Shown one piece after another: positions 1-8,065 of a stretch of DNA of 64,000 bases (positions are counted from its first letter, which is position 1; each line of letters starts with the position of its first letter). Origin of the DNA: Pirellulimonas nuda (GTDB lineage: Bacteria > Planctomycetota > Planctomycetia > Pirellulales > Lacipirellulaceae). The position numbers and the translations under genes were made by a program. The DNA lies in NCBI RefSeq assembly GCF_007750855.1, contig NZ_CP036291.1:1364001-1428000 (forward strand). The letters are read 5' to 3'. The notes beneath the pieces were generated by a model. That model worked only from the letters and a program-made list of their open reading frames with translations. It was not told where the DNA came from and did not search any database.

Positions 1-11
1 AACGGCGGGTG

Positions 12-44
12 GCTGGGGTCGGAGGCGTTAGCCGCAGCCCCAGC
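12..44. repeat. small inverted repeat near the left edge
   Basis: GCTGGGG at 12-18 pairs with CCCCAGC at 38-44, and an inner GGC/GCC pair (24-26 with 31-33) closes a GTTA loop. It lies in the 119 bases left of the first gene, where I see no coding sequence. It may be the end of a structured intergenic repeat or a terminator for the SUKH-like gene, which is read toward it; there is no T-run. Confidence 0.35.
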
Positions 45-119
45 GGCGGCCGCTTCACTGGCTCAAACTCGATGGCGACCGGCTGGGGGCTGCGCTTCGC
101 TGCGATCCCAGGCGCCCGG

Positions 120-689
120 CTATGTCTCGTCGTCTCGCATGCTCTCGAGTTCGCCGCACCAGAAACCGTCCTCCTGAAGAGCGAGCGGATCGATCTGGCT
201 GAGTTCATTGCGCAGCCAAGCCTGCAAGTCGGTTGCTATGTGACCGTCCAGGTACGCGTCTTCGCCGTTCTGCTGCTGGGTTTCCCTTACCACATGTCGA
301 AACGCCAGCAATGATTCGGCGAGGTGGATCACAGACGAGTTCATCACGACTCGGCGGAAGTCGCAATCGTGGTTCAGATAGACAATTTGCCCGCCGGCTG
401 ATTCATCGATACACAGGGGGTCACCAGAGCCGTTGGAACCAATGACCCGATAGCGATCGAACGCGGGTGGGAGTTTCCAAAGGTCGGCGGCGGTCTGGAC
501 TATGCCATTATTTGGGCCCGCGAAGTCGAGGAACGGCGCAGCGGAATCAGGAAGTCCAGCGGCTGCGAGAAACACCCGGTGTTCTTCTGGTACGGCAACA
601 TCTACGAGCGAGTCCGCGGGATAGGACACGAGCGACTCGTCGTCGTCATCGCACCAGCGATTGCGGAAATCAGTTGGACTGATCGTCAT
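120..689 (-). CDS. SUKH-like (SMI1/KNR4-type) protein
   Basis: A 189-residue soluble protein with no signal peptide or membrane segment. The stretch EEHRVFLAAAGLP followed by an acidic/hydrophobic block and a late VIHLAESLLAF helix resembles the SUKH superfamily, whose members are mostly immunity proteins against polymorphic toxins or general binding adaptors. The frame stays open upstream to 785, but I start at the ATG at 689 (MTISPTDF) because the preceding 32 residues are Arg/Pro-rich and look non-coding. No toxin gene is beside it in the window, though one could lie beyond the left edge. Family assignment is from motif impression only. Confidence 0.55.
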   Translation of the reverse strand: MTISPTDFRNRWCDDDDESLVSYPADSLVDVAVPEEHRVFLAAAGLPDSAAPFLDFAGPNNGIVQTAADLWKLPPAFDRYRVIGSNGSGDPLCIDESAGGQIVYLNHDCDFRRVVMNSSVIHLAESLLAFRHVVRETQQQNGEDAYLDGHIATDLQAWLRNELSQIDPLALQEDGFWCGELESMRDDET

Positions 690-1059
690 AGTGGCTTGGC
701 AATGAATCGGACACGGTCTTGGCGGCCTGTGACGGTCCTGGCCTGACCGTGCCAATGCGTTATCCCGCTCGGCGATCGCGGTCAATTGATGTGATCTGCG
801 GCCATATGGCGACGAGCTACGGGCGTGCGTCGTTTACAGACTCAGTATACAGTCCCGGCAGGGCCCGGTTCGGTGGCGCGTTGGGGCGGTGTGTACGGGT
901 CGAGCCGGCACCGCTTTCCGCGGCCGCGACAGGCACAGCCTGACCTACTTTTCTGTCCGTTTCTTTGTCGCAAATAGCCAGCGGCGCCGAGACAATGCGG
1001 GGTCGTGAGCGCTGGCAGAACGCCGCGGGCCGCCGGTCCGCCCGCTGATGCTGCGCCTG
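690..1059. other. intergenic stretch without a gene
   Basis: Together with the repeat at 1060-1262 this is part of 623 gene-free bases between the SUKH-like gene and dnaB. A TATACT hexamer on the minus strand (AGTATA at 844-849) could be the -10 element for the SUKH-like gene, but no convincing -35 lies upstream of it. Open frames across the stretch are short, GC-driven and lack ribosome binding sites. Confidence 0.4.
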
Positions 1060-1262
1060 GGGCGCCCCGCGGCCGTGGGGGCGCGAATTCTGTCCAGGAG
1101 GTGTCCGATTGGACGGTGTTTTGTCTGCTGCGGCGCGTCCACCGGGGGCGCGGCGGGGGGCCCCAGGGCCGGGCCCCGGGCGTAGGCCCTGCAAACGCAG
1201 GGTCGCGCCCGGAGCGGGGGTGGGTTTTGTCCGATTTTCGGCGCCGGGGGCGCCGGACAAAA
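1060..1262 (-). repeat. ~200-bp intergenic element, copy A (downstream of dnaB)
   Basis: Read on the minus strand this starts about 50 bases after the dnaB stop with TTTTGTCCG (1225-1233 on the plus strand) pairing with CGGACAAAA (1254-1262) around a GGCGCC hairpin. It continues through GCCTACGCC (near 1180) to a CGGACACC/TGGACAGAATT block (about 1085-1107). The same ordered words occur at 44695-44898, also about 50 bases beyond the stop of a minus-strand gene. I infer a diverged dispersed repeat or a shared 3'-UTR structure. Confidence 0.6.
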
Positions 1263-1312
1263 GGACAAAAGTCGCCGCCCCGCTCCGACACGCCCCGCTC
1301 TGTCGCACGGGG

Positions 1313-2770
1313 CTACTGGAAGTCGCTGCCGCCGCTGTAGCCGCCGAACTCTTCGTACGGCTTGGCCGAGGCGTTGGAGAAGCGGGTGAAGTCGTGCAGC
1401 CAGGTCAGCTTCACGTCCCCCACCGGGCCGTTGCGTTGCTTGCGGATCAGCAGGTCGGCCTCGCCGCGGACGCGGTCGCGGTCTTCTTCGTTGGTTTGGT
1501 AGTACTCGTCGCGGTGGACGAACATCACCACGTCTGCGTCCTGCTCAATGGCGCCCGACTCGCGCAGGTGGCTGAGCTGGGGCTTGTTGTCGCGGGTCGA
1601 CTCCACCTGGCGGTTGAGCTGCGCCAGGCAGAGCACCGGCACGTTCAGCTCGCGGGCCATCCCCTTGAGGCGGCGGGCGATCTTGGCCACCTGCTCCTGC
1701 CGGGGGTCGCGGGAGTTGTCGGGCTCCACGAGTTGGAGGTAGTCGATCGCCACCAGCGCCAGCCCGTGACGACGCTTGAGGCGCCGCGCGGCCGCGGCGA
1801 TTTCGGTCATCGTGCGGCTGGGGGCGTCGTCGATGTACAGCGGGGCGGCGCTGACAACGCTGGCGGTCTGCACCAGCTTCTTGCTTTCTTCGATCGAGAC
1901 CTGCCCGTTCCGCACCCGCCGGCTGTTGACCTGGGCCCGCGAGCAGAGGAGCCGGTCCCCCAGTTCCAGCGCAGACATTTCGAGGCTGACGAACAACGCG
2001 GGCTGGCCGAGGTCGATCGCGATGTGCTCGACGATATTCATCGCCAGGGCCGTCTTCCCCATACTGGGGCGGGCCGCCAGGATCACCAGCTCCGAGCCGT
2101 GCAGCCCGCCGGTGAGGTCGTCGTAGTCGTCGAAGCCGGTCTCCAGTCCCCCCGAGGCGTGCTCGTTCTGCATCCGGGCGTCGAGCCGGTTGAGCGACTC
2201 CTTGAGCACGTCGCTGATCGGCTTGACCTGGCTTTTGCCCTTGGAGTCGAGGATGGAGAAGATCTTCTCCTCCGCCGAGGCGAGCATGTGCCGCGCCTCG
2301 ACGGCGGGCTCGTAGGAGTCTTTGAGGATGTCTGCGCTGGCGTGGATCAGGGCGCGGAGGGTCGCCTTCTCGCGGACGATCTGGGCGTAGTACTCCGCGT
2401 GCGCCGCGGTGGCGACCGACTCGGCCAGCTCGGCGAACCCGGCGGCGCCGCCGATGGACTCGAACTCGCCGGCGTCGCGCAGCTTCTGCACCAGCAGCAT
2501 CGGGTCGATCTGCTTGCCCGCCTCGTGCATGGCGAGCATGTGGCGGAAGACGCGTGCGTGGGCGTCGTCGTAGAAGTCGTCGGCCCGCAGGATCAGCGCG
2601 ACCTCATCGCACGCCTCGGGGAGCAGCAGCAGGCTGCCCAGCACGGCGCGTTCCGCCTCCATGCTGTGGGGCAACGAGCGGTTGAGGAGGTCCTCAATCG
2701 GCTGCTTGCCGTGGGGCTTGCGGCCCCCGTTGGAATCGTCGCGGGGCTTGCCTTGATCGGGACCGTCCAT
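1313..2770 (-). CDS. dnaB: replicative DNA helicase DnaB
   Basis: A 485-residue hexameric 5'-3' helicase that unwinds DNA at the replication fork and loads primase. The N-terminal DnaB domain starts near residue 36 (MEAERAVLGSLLL). The RecA-like ATPase domain carries Walker A (ARPSMGKT, about 233-240) and Walker B (LVAIDYLQL), and ends with the RNGPVGDVKLTW segment. Length is normal and there is no intein. The start is ATG with a Gly/Lys/Arg-rich N-terminal tail of about 30 residues. It is the last gene of the rplY-pth-rpsF-ssb-rplI-dnaB series but is separated from rplI by 318 bases of repeat and hairpin, so it may have its own promoter. Confidence 0.97.
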   Translation of the reverse strand: MDGPDQGKPRDDSNGGRKPHGKQPIEDLLNRSLPHSMEAERAVLGSLLLLPEACDEVALILRADDFYDDAHARVFRHMLAMHEAGKQIDPMLLVQKLRDAGEFESIGGAAGFAELAESVATAAHAEYYAQIVREKATLRALIHASADILKDSYEPAVEARHMLASAEEKIFSILDSKGKSQVKPISDVLKESLNRLDARMQNEHASGGLETGFDDYDDLTGGLHGSELVILAARPSMGKTALAMNIVEHIAIDLGQPALFVSLEMSALELGDRLLCSRAQVNSRRVRNGQVSIEESKKLVQTASVVSAAPLYIDDAPSRTMTEIAAAARRLKRRHGLALVAIDYLQLVEPDNSRDPRQEQVAKIARRLKGMARELNVPVLCLAQLNRQVESTRDNKPQLSHLRESGAIEQDADVVMFVHRDEYYQTNEEDRDRVRGEADLLIRKQRNGPVGDVKLTWLHDFTRFSNASAKPYEEFGGYSGGSDFQ

Positions 2771-2936
2771 GCGCGTTCACTCCGTTGCTGCGTGGGATCG
2801 AAGCGTGGGGCAGAGAGGCGGGCGCCAACGCCCGCGAGAGAGATTGCAAGCTACGCCGGCCGGCGGCGCGACGCTATCCCGACCTGTCGGGGGGGCCGGC
2901 GGGTCGCAATCCGCGCGACGCACGGCGTTGGGCGCG

Positions 2937-3008
2937 CCCAAACGAACCCGGGGGCCCAAACGAACCCGGGGGCCCAAACGAACCCGGGGGCCCAAACGAA
3001 CCCGGGGG
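2937..3008. repeat. 4 x 18-bp perfect tandem repeat
   Basis: Four identical head-to-tail units (2937-2954, 2955-2972, 2973-2990, 2991-3008) of CCCAAACGAACCCGGGGG. Each unit contains the CCCGGG palindrome. The array lies in the rplI-dnaB gap and runs directly up to the hairpin at 3012-3054. Perfect identity suggests recent expansion by slippage. Confidence 0.9.
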
Positions 3009-3011
3009 CGA

Positions 3012-3054
3012 GGACGCCCCGGCTCGCACGCTACGGGTGCGAGCCGGGGCGTCC
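3012..3054. repeat. perfect 17-bp stem inverted repeat between rplI and dnaB
   Basis: Bases 3012-3028 (GGACGCCCCGGCTCGCA) are the exact reverse complement of 3038-3054, with a 9-base loop. There is no T-run on either strand, so it is not a textbook intrinsic terminator. It could attenuate transcription between rplI and dnaB, stabilise an mRNA end or be a REP-like element. Confidence 0.8.
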
Positions 3055-3088
3055 CCGCCCCCGGCGTACTTGTGTGCTAGGACCTGGC

Positions 3089-3628
3089 TCAGTCGCTGCC
3101 GGCCGCGGGAACGACCCAGACCTTGACCTCGCCCTCGACCTCGCTGGAGAAGCGGATCTTGACGGTGTAGAGGCCGAGCTCCCGCAGGGGGCCTTCCAGA
3201 CGGACCTGGTCGGCCGCGAGGACAAAGCCGTTCTTCTTGAGCGCGGCCACGATCTCCGGGGCGCCGACGCTGCCGTACAGGTGGCCGTCCTCGGTGGCGT
3301 TGGCCTCGATGGTGACGCTCTGACGCGCCAGCTCGGTGGCCTGGGCCTTGAGCTTGGCGTGGCGGAGCCGCTCCAGGTCTTGCAGCTTGGCCTTGTGCTT
3401 CTCGACCATCCGTTTGTGGTGGTCGCTGGCGACGGTCGCGAGGCCCTGCGGGATCAGGTAGTTGCGGGCGTAGCCGCTGCGGACCTCGACCACGTCTCCC
3501 TGGTGACCGAGGTATTCGACCGACTGAATGAGCAGCAGTTGGACCCCGCCCTGCGGGCCGATCGGCAGCGGCGTCAGCCGGCTGGTTTCCCGCTTGATCC
3601 TCTTCTGCTTCCTCTGCTTCATCTTCAT
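3089..3628 (-). CDS. rplI: 50S ribosomal protein bL9
   Basis: A 179-residue large-subunit protein that binds 23S rRNA and helps maintain reading frame. The N-terminal bL9 domain is clear at QLLLIQSVEYLGHQGDVVEV and YARNYLIPQGLA. A charged connecting helix follows, then the C-terminal domain with APEIVAALKKNGF. About 28 residues precede the usual bL9 start and are rich in Lys, Arg and Gln (MKMKQRKQKR). I keep this extension because it starts at ATG and, from memory, similar basic extensions occur in Pirellulales bL9. The gene begins 45 bases after ssb, so cotranscription is very likely. Confidence 0.95.
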   Translation of the reverse strand: MKMKQRKQKRIKRETSRLTPLPIGPQGGVQLLLIQSVEYLGHQGDVVEVRSGYARNYLIPQGLATVASDHHKRMVEKHKAKLQDLERLRHAKLKAQATELARQSVTIEANATEDGHLYGSVGAPEIVAALKKNGFVLAADQVRLEGPLRELGLYTVKIRFSSEVEGEVKVWVVPAAGSD

Positions 3629-3673
3629 GGCAAACGCACCGGCTTGAGCGGTCGGGTGGTAGTTGATTCGTTG

Positions 3674-4120
3674 CTAGAAAGGGATTTCGGTGCTGCCGGA
3701 GTAGCTCTCGGACTCGTCGTAGTCGGCGGGGCCGCTGTACTCGTCGTCGTTGCGACGGCTGCCGCCGCCGCCCGCTCCGCCACCGCCGGCGCCGGGCTTG
3801 CCGCCCAGCATCTGCATGCGTTCGCAGATGACGCGGAGCTTGGAGCGCTTCTGGCCGTCCTTCTCCCACTGGTCGAGCTTCAGGCGTCCCTCAACCAGCA
3901 CCGGCGCCCCCTTGTTGAGGTACTGGTTGACGATCTCGGCGGTGCGGCCCCAGAAGGTGACGTCGACAAAAGTGGTCTCGTCCACCCAGTCGTTGCCACG
4001 CTTCACGCGGTCGTTAACGGCGATCGCCTGGTCCATGACGGCGGTGCCGCTGGGGATATGCCGCAGCTCGCAGTCGCGTGTCAGGTTGCCGGCAATAATG
4101 ACCCGATTGAAGTTCGCCAT
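3674..4120 (-). CDS. ssb: single-stranded DNA-binding protein
   Basis: A 148-residue SSB that coats single-stranded DNA in replication and repair. The OB fold opens with [15 protein letters not shown] and contains [20 protein letters not shown] and [15 protein letters not shown] flexible Gly-rich linker (about 105-120) leads to an acidic tail ending EIPF, the analogue of the DDIPF tip that recruits partner proteins. It lies between rpsF and rplI, the conserved position in many bacteria. Confidence 0.96.
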   Translation of the reverse strand: MANFNRVIIAGNLTRDCELRHIPSGTAVMDQAIAVNDRVKRGNDWVDETTFVDVTFWGRTAEIVNQYLNKGAPVLVEGRLKLDQWEKDGQKRSKLRVICERMQMLGGKPGAGGGGAGGGGSRRNDDEYSGPADYDESESYSGSTEIPF

Positions 4121-4222
4121 GCTCGCCCCCGCTGGGTGGGATTACTGTTCTTTTGTGCGCTACTGGAGGAAAGGCTAACAGGGCGTGCGGCCCGTGGCAA
4201 GCTTCCCGCCGGCGCGTGGGGT

Positions 4223-4636
4223 TCAGCCTTCGGCGGCGGGCGCCACGGCCTGGGCCGCCTCGCCTTCGGCCTCGGCCTCTTCTTCGGAAACGGCGCCGGT
4301 GGCGTGGGCCAAGATCGGCTCAACGAGCCGGGGGTGGATCTTCAGCACGAGCTGACGCAGGACCGAATCGTGCAGCTCGCAGGCGCGGTTGAGCGCGGTG
4401 ATTTGCAGCGGGTTGATGCGGAAGTACATCAACCAGTAGGCGCCCTTGCGGTGGCCATTGATGGGGTAGGCCAGGCGGCGCTCCTCCCACAACCGGCTGA
4501 CCAGCACTTCGCCCCCGAGCTCGGTCACGAGCTTCTCAACGGCCTCGGACACCGCGTCGTGGTCGCGGGCGAAGCGGTTGGCGTCGAGGATGAACAATCC
4601 TTCGTAGACGTTGGTCGTGACAGTTTCGGTGGACAA
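4223..4636 (-). CDS. rpsF: 30S ribosomal protein bS6
   Basis: A 137-residue small-subunit protein. The ferredoxin-like fold shows YEGLFILDANRF, RLAYPINGHRKGAYWLMYF and ACELHDSVLRQLVLK. I place the start at TTG 4636 because GGAGAG lies 6-7 bases upstream; the frame is open to a GTG at 4690, but that extension is Pro/Gly/Arg-rich and has no ribosome binding site. The C-terminus is an acidic Glu/Ala tail ending AAEG. In other bacteria the bS6 tail is the substrate of the RimK glutamate ligase, and a rimK homologue is encoded at 45.9-46.8 kb here. Confidence 0.94.
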   Translation of the reverse strand: MSTETVTTNVYEGLFILDANRFARDHDAVSEAVEKLVTELGGEVLVSRLWEERRLAYPINGHRKGAYWLMYFRINPLQITALNRACELHDSVLRQLVLKIHPRLVEPILAHATGAVSEEEAEAEGEAAQAVAPAAEG

Positions 4637-4719
4637 GTGGGGCTCTCCGCTGGGGCCGGGCGGCACGCGATGGGCGCCGGCCCGAGGCACGCTGGTGGTT
4701 TTAGTACGTCAAACTCTGG

Positions 4720-5277
4720 TCAGTTAAATCGGTTCATGGCCTGCTCGGGTCCCTCGCGGGCCCAGCACTCCACGGCGTCGGCCGCCTCCTGCAGCACAAC
4801 CGCCATTTCCTCGGTCTCTTCCTTGCGGAACCTGCCGAGCACGAAGTCGGCCGCGTCCCACCCTTCGGGCGCCGGCCCGACACCTACCCGCAAGCGGGGG
4901 ATATCGTCGCCGCCCATCCTCTGTATCACGTTCTCGAGCCCGCGCTGCCCGCCCGGCGATCCCTTGGGCCGCAGCCGGAGCTTTCCGACGGGCAGGTGGA
5001 AATCGTCGCAAACGATCAGCAGGTCGGCGTTGTCCGCCTTGTAAAAGGAGGCCGCCTGGGAGGCCGCCGTCCCGCTCAAGTTCATAAACGTCTGGGGCCA
5101 CAACAACAGCAACCGCTCGCTGCCCAGCCCTGCCTCGCTCGCGAGGCTGGCGAACCTCACCCGGGGGGCGGGGGCCGCTAGCCGTTGGGCGAGGAGGTTT
5201 AGCACGTCGAAGCCGACGTTGTGCCGCGTCCCCTCGTATTTTCTTCCCGGGTTGCCAAGCCCCACTACGATCTTCAT
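4720..5277 (-). CDS. pth: peptidyl-tRNA hydrolase
   Basis: A 185-residue cytosolic enzyme that cleaves peptidyl-tRNA released from stalled ribosomes so that the tRNA is recycled. MKIVVGLGNPGRKYEGTRHN is the family start and contains the catalytic His. Conserved blocks follow: WPQTFMNLSG, CDDFHLPVGKLRLR and GSPGGQRGLENVIQ, then a final VGVGPAP. Length is normal. It lies between rplY and rpsF on the minus strand, the usual pairing with rplY. Confidence 0.96.
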   Translation of the reverse strand: MKIVVGLGNPGRKYEGTRHNVGFDVLNLLAQRLAAPAPRVRFASLASEAGLGSERLLLLWPQTFMNLSGTAASQAASFYKADNADLLIVCDDFHLPVGKLRLRPKGSPGGQRGLENVIQRMGGDDIPRLRVGVGPAPEGWDAADFVLGRFRKEETEEMAVVLQEAADAVECWAREGPEQAMNRFN

Positions 5278-5352
5278 GTGGCCTTCATGTGGCGATCATG
5301 TGGCGATCTTCACGCGACGATCTCCGCTGGCTGGCGTCGACCGGGAAATGCG

Positions 5353-5991
5353 TTATTCCGCCTTGCTTTCACTGTCTGCTTCTTCTTCATCCTTTCCGAT
5401 CACTTCCGGCTCGCCGGCACCCAGCACGGCCTCTTCTGGTTCGGGCTCGCCGGCCGGCTGGATGCAGTTGACCAGCACCGCGTCAGCGGGCGTAATCAGC
5501 TTGGCGCCCGCGGGCAGGTCGGTGATGTCGCCCGCATAGATCGAGCCGCCCAACTGCAGATTGGCGACGCTGGCGTGGAGCCGGTCGGGCATGTGGGCCG
5601 GGTCGACCTCGATCTCCACCATGTGGAGCTGGTGCTCGAGGATCCCCCCGTTGTTCAGGCCGGGGGCGTCTCCCTTGAGGTCGACCGGGATCTCGACGGA
5701 GACCTTTTCGTCCGCGCTGACCCGCAGGAAGTCGATGTGCAGCACGTTCTTGCGGAACGTGTCCCAAGCCAGGCTTTGCACCAACGCCTTCTGCTTCACG
5801 GCGCCCTGCAGATCGACCACCTTGGCGCCGTGACGCAGCGCCGCGGCGAACTGGGCCGTCGAAACAGAAAGGCTCACCGGGGTTTCGCCGTGCCCGTACA
5901 GGATGGCCGGCAGCCGGCCCTCGTCTCGCAGGCGGCGGTTGTGGATCTTGCCCAGCTTCGTGCGGGGCTCAACGGTCATGATTTCGGACAT
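5353..5991 (-). CDS. rplY: 50S ribosomal protein bL25 (CTC/TL5 type)
   Basis: A 212-residue 5S-rRNA-binding protein of the long two-domain form. The N-terminal bL25 domain has LGKIHNRRLRDEGRLPAILYG. The C-terminal TL5 domain carries VSVEIPVDLKGDAPG and ends in an acidic tail with EEEADSESKAE. I start at ATG 5991 (MSEIMTVEPRTKLG). The open frame extends to 6117, but those residues do not resemble the family. First gene of the leftward operon that continues with pth, rpsF, ssb, rplI and dnaB. Confidence 0.94.
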   Translation of the reverse strand: MSEIMTVEPRTKLGKIHNRRLRDEGRLPAILYGHGETPVSLSVSTAQFAAALRHGAKVVDLQGAVKQKALVQSLAWDTFRKNVLHIDFLRVSADEKVSVEIPVDLKGDAPGLNNGGILEHQLHMVEIEVDPAHMPDRLHASVANLQLGGSIYAGDITDLPAGAKLITPADAVLVNCIQPAGEPEPEEAVLGAGEPEVIGKDEEEADSESKAE

Positions 5992-6325
5992 GGTTTCAGA
6001 CAGCAACGCGGCGGTCGTAAGGCCTCTCCGGCAGACGGCCGAAATGGCCGGCCGGACGGGGCGAAAGTTGATTCGGGGCGAAGCTCGGCATTGTCCCACT
6101 TTTGGCCGCCGCCGCAAGCCCCATCGGGGCGGCGCACCGCAGGCGGGCGGGAGGCTCGAACGCCGACCGGGGCAGGCCGCCCCGGTCGGCGGCGACGGGC
6201 CTACTTGGGGGGCGTGGACGCCTCCCCTAGAATGCGGGGGATCCGATCACCACACAACACTGCCAGAGTGGGCGCCGGAGTCCGTCAACCGTCCAGGACG
6301 CGGCATCCCCTCGCCGCGTAGCTTT
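5992..6325. other. divergent intergenic region between rplY and the FHA-PP2C gene
   Basis: A 334-base stretch without a gene. It must hold the promoter of the rplY operon on the minus strand, which I could not place. The plus-strand promoter candidate is listed separately at 6205-6233. A GC-rich run with GGCGGG/CCCGCC words spans about 6120-6200. Confidence 0.5.
6205..6233 (+). promoter_or_regulatory. sigma-70-type promoter candidate for the FHA-GAF-PP2C gene
   Basis: TTGGGG (6205-6210), a 17-base spacer and TAGAAT (6228-6233) lie about 93 bases upstream of the ATG at 6326. The -10 hexamer TAGAAT recurs upstream of the prepilin (19031) and kdsA (49294), which supports it as a local promoter word. 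Confidence 0.5.
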
Positions 6326-8017
6326 ATGGCCTATCTGAAACTGGTCGCCGGGTGCGAGCCCGGCAAAGAGTTCGAGATCCCCGGCGTCGGCCAGGCGACC
6401 ATCGGACGCAGCGGCGACTGTCACGTGGCGCTGGACGTCGCCGCCGTGAGCCGCCACCACGCCGCCGTCGTGGCCGAAGGGGGGCAGTTCTATGTCGAGG
6501 ACCTCGGCAGCAGGAACGGCACGCTGCTGGACGGGCAGCCGGTGGTCGGCCGGACGCCCCTGCGGGACGGCAGCGCGATCTCGGTCTGCGATCAGGAGTT
6601 CACGTTCCACATCCATCGCACGCCGTCGCTGATGGCGTCGCCGACCCGCAACGACGAGTCCAGCCTCGCCCAACTGGTCTCCGACGACGAAGAGGAGGGC
6701 AACTCACGCGCCAGCGTGATGGGGACCATCGACCTGGGGTCGGGGTCGATCGCCTGGAACCTGTCGGCCAAGCCGGAGGTGAAGCTGGCGGCGATGGTGG
6801 AGATCTCGCACGCGCTCGCGCAGTCGATCTCGCTGTCGGAGATGCTGCCGCACCTGCTCGAGAGCCTGTTCAAGGTGTTCGTGCAGGCGGACCGCGGATT
6901 CGTGATCATGCGCCCCAACCCCGAGGCGCCGCTGACCCCCGTGGCGGCCAAGAGCCGCCGCGAGAGCCAGGAGGGGCAGATGCGGATCAGCCGCACGATC
7001 ATCGAAGAGGCGATCAACAGCAAGCAGGCGATCCTCTCTGCCGACGCGGCTAGCGACGAGCGGTTCGGCATGGCGCAGAGCATCGCCGATTTTCAGATCC
7101 GCTCGATGATCTGCGCCCCGATGCTGGGGAGCGACGGCGAGCCGGTCGGGCTGATCCAGATCGACACCATGAACCAGCGCAGCCGGTTCACGCAGGACGA
7201 CCTCGAGGTGCTGGCCGCGGTAGCCAGCCAGGCCGGCGTGGCCATCGACAACGCCAGCCTCCACGAGGCGGCGGCCCAGCAACGCGCGCTGGAACGCGAC
7301 CTGCAGTTGGCCGCGCGGATGCAGCGGGCGCTGCTCCCCAACGGCCCCCCCCAGGCGCCGGGCTACAGCTTCTTCGCCTACTACGAGTCGGCGCGCCAGG
7401 TGGGGGGCGACTACTACGACTACATCGCGCTGCCGGGCGGCCGCCTGGCGGTGGTCGTGGGAGACGTGGCCGGCAAGGGGGTTTCCGCGGCCATCCTGAT
7501 GGCCAGGATCAGCAGCGACGTGCGGTTCGCCCTGGCGACCGAGAGCGACCTGGCCAAAGCGCTGATGCTGGTGAACATGGCGTTCGCCAGCCGCGACGTC
7601 GACGACCGCTTTGTCACCATGGTGGTCGCGGTGATCGACCCGGCGACGCACGAGATGCAGCTGGTGAACGCCGGCCACATGCCCCCGCTGCTGCGGAACG
7701 CCAAGGGGAAGGTAAGCGAGATCGGCGAGTCGATCGCCGGGCTGCCGTTGGGGGTATACGACGGGTACGAGTACGAGTCGTTCACCCACACCATGCAGCC
7801 CGGCGACTTCGTGACGATGTTCACCGACGGCTTTAGCGAGGCGATGAACTCCGCCCGCGATCTTTACGGCATGGAACGGCTTATCAAGGTGGTCGGCGAG
7901 GGCGCGGTGAGCCTCGACGAGCTCGGCAGCCACATCTTGGACGACGTTCACAAGTTCGTCGGCGGCCATCCCCAAAGCGACGACATGTGTCTCGCCTGCT
8001 TTGGGCGGACGGACTAG
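6326..8017 (+). CDS. FHA-GAF-PP2C (RsbU/SpoIIE-type) serine phosphatase
   Basis: A 563-residue soluble signalling protein. Residues 1-95 form an FHA phosphothreonine-binding domain (GRSGDCHVAL, SRHHA, DLGSRNGTLLDG). About 155-310 is a GAF sensor domain (ADRGFVIMRP through VASQAGVAIDNASLHEAA). A short coiled linker leads to a SpoIIE/RsbU phosphatase domain with metal-binding motifs GGDYYDY, VGDVAGKGVSAAIL and MFTDGFSEAMN. Such proteins usually dephosphorylate anti-anti-sigma factors; no such partner gene is nearby. The start is ATG 6326 because the FHA domain begins there; the upstream open frame is antisense to rplY. Likely in one transcript with the next gene (48 bases apart). Confidence 0.92.
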   Translation: MAYLKLVAGCEPGKEFEIPGVGQATIGRSGDCHVALDVAAVSRHHAAVVAEGGQFYVEDLGSRNGTLLDGQPVVGRTPLRDGSAISVCDQEFTFHIHRTPSLMASPTRNDESSLAQLVSDDEEEGNSRASVMGTIDLGSGSIAWNLSAKPEVKLAAMVEISHALAQSISLSEMLPHLLESLFKVFVQADRGFVIMRPNPEAPLTPVAAKSRRESQEGQMRISRTIIEEAINSKQAILSADAASDERFGMAQSIADFQIRSMICAPMLGSDGEPVGLIQIDTMNQRSRFTQDDLEVLAAVASQAGVAIDNASLHEAAAQQRALERDLQLAARMQRALLPNGPPQAPGYSFFAYYESARQVGGDYYDYIALPGGRLAVVVGDVAGKGVSAAILMARISSDVRFALATESDLAKALMLVNMAFASRDVDDRFVTMVVAVIDPATHEMQLVNAGHMPPLLRNAKGKVSEIGESIAGLPLGVYDGYEYESFTHTMQPGDFVTMFTDGFSEAMNSARDLYGMERLIKVVGEGAVSLDELGSHILDDVHKFVGGHPQSDDMCLACFGRTD

Positions 8018-8065
8018 AGCACGCGGGGGCGTTTGCGCTTCCGGCTCCAACCTCTGGAACGCTTG

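Noticed and set aside
2937-3054. CRISPR array
   Set aside because: The four 18-bp units are directly adjacent, without spacers, and no cas gene is present.
1109-5044. A 1311-codon open frame on the plus strand across dnaB, rplI, ssb, rpsF and pth
   Set aside because: It is antisense to five genes with clear family motifs on the minus strand; high GC removes stop codons from the opposite frame, and the protein shows no family resemblance.
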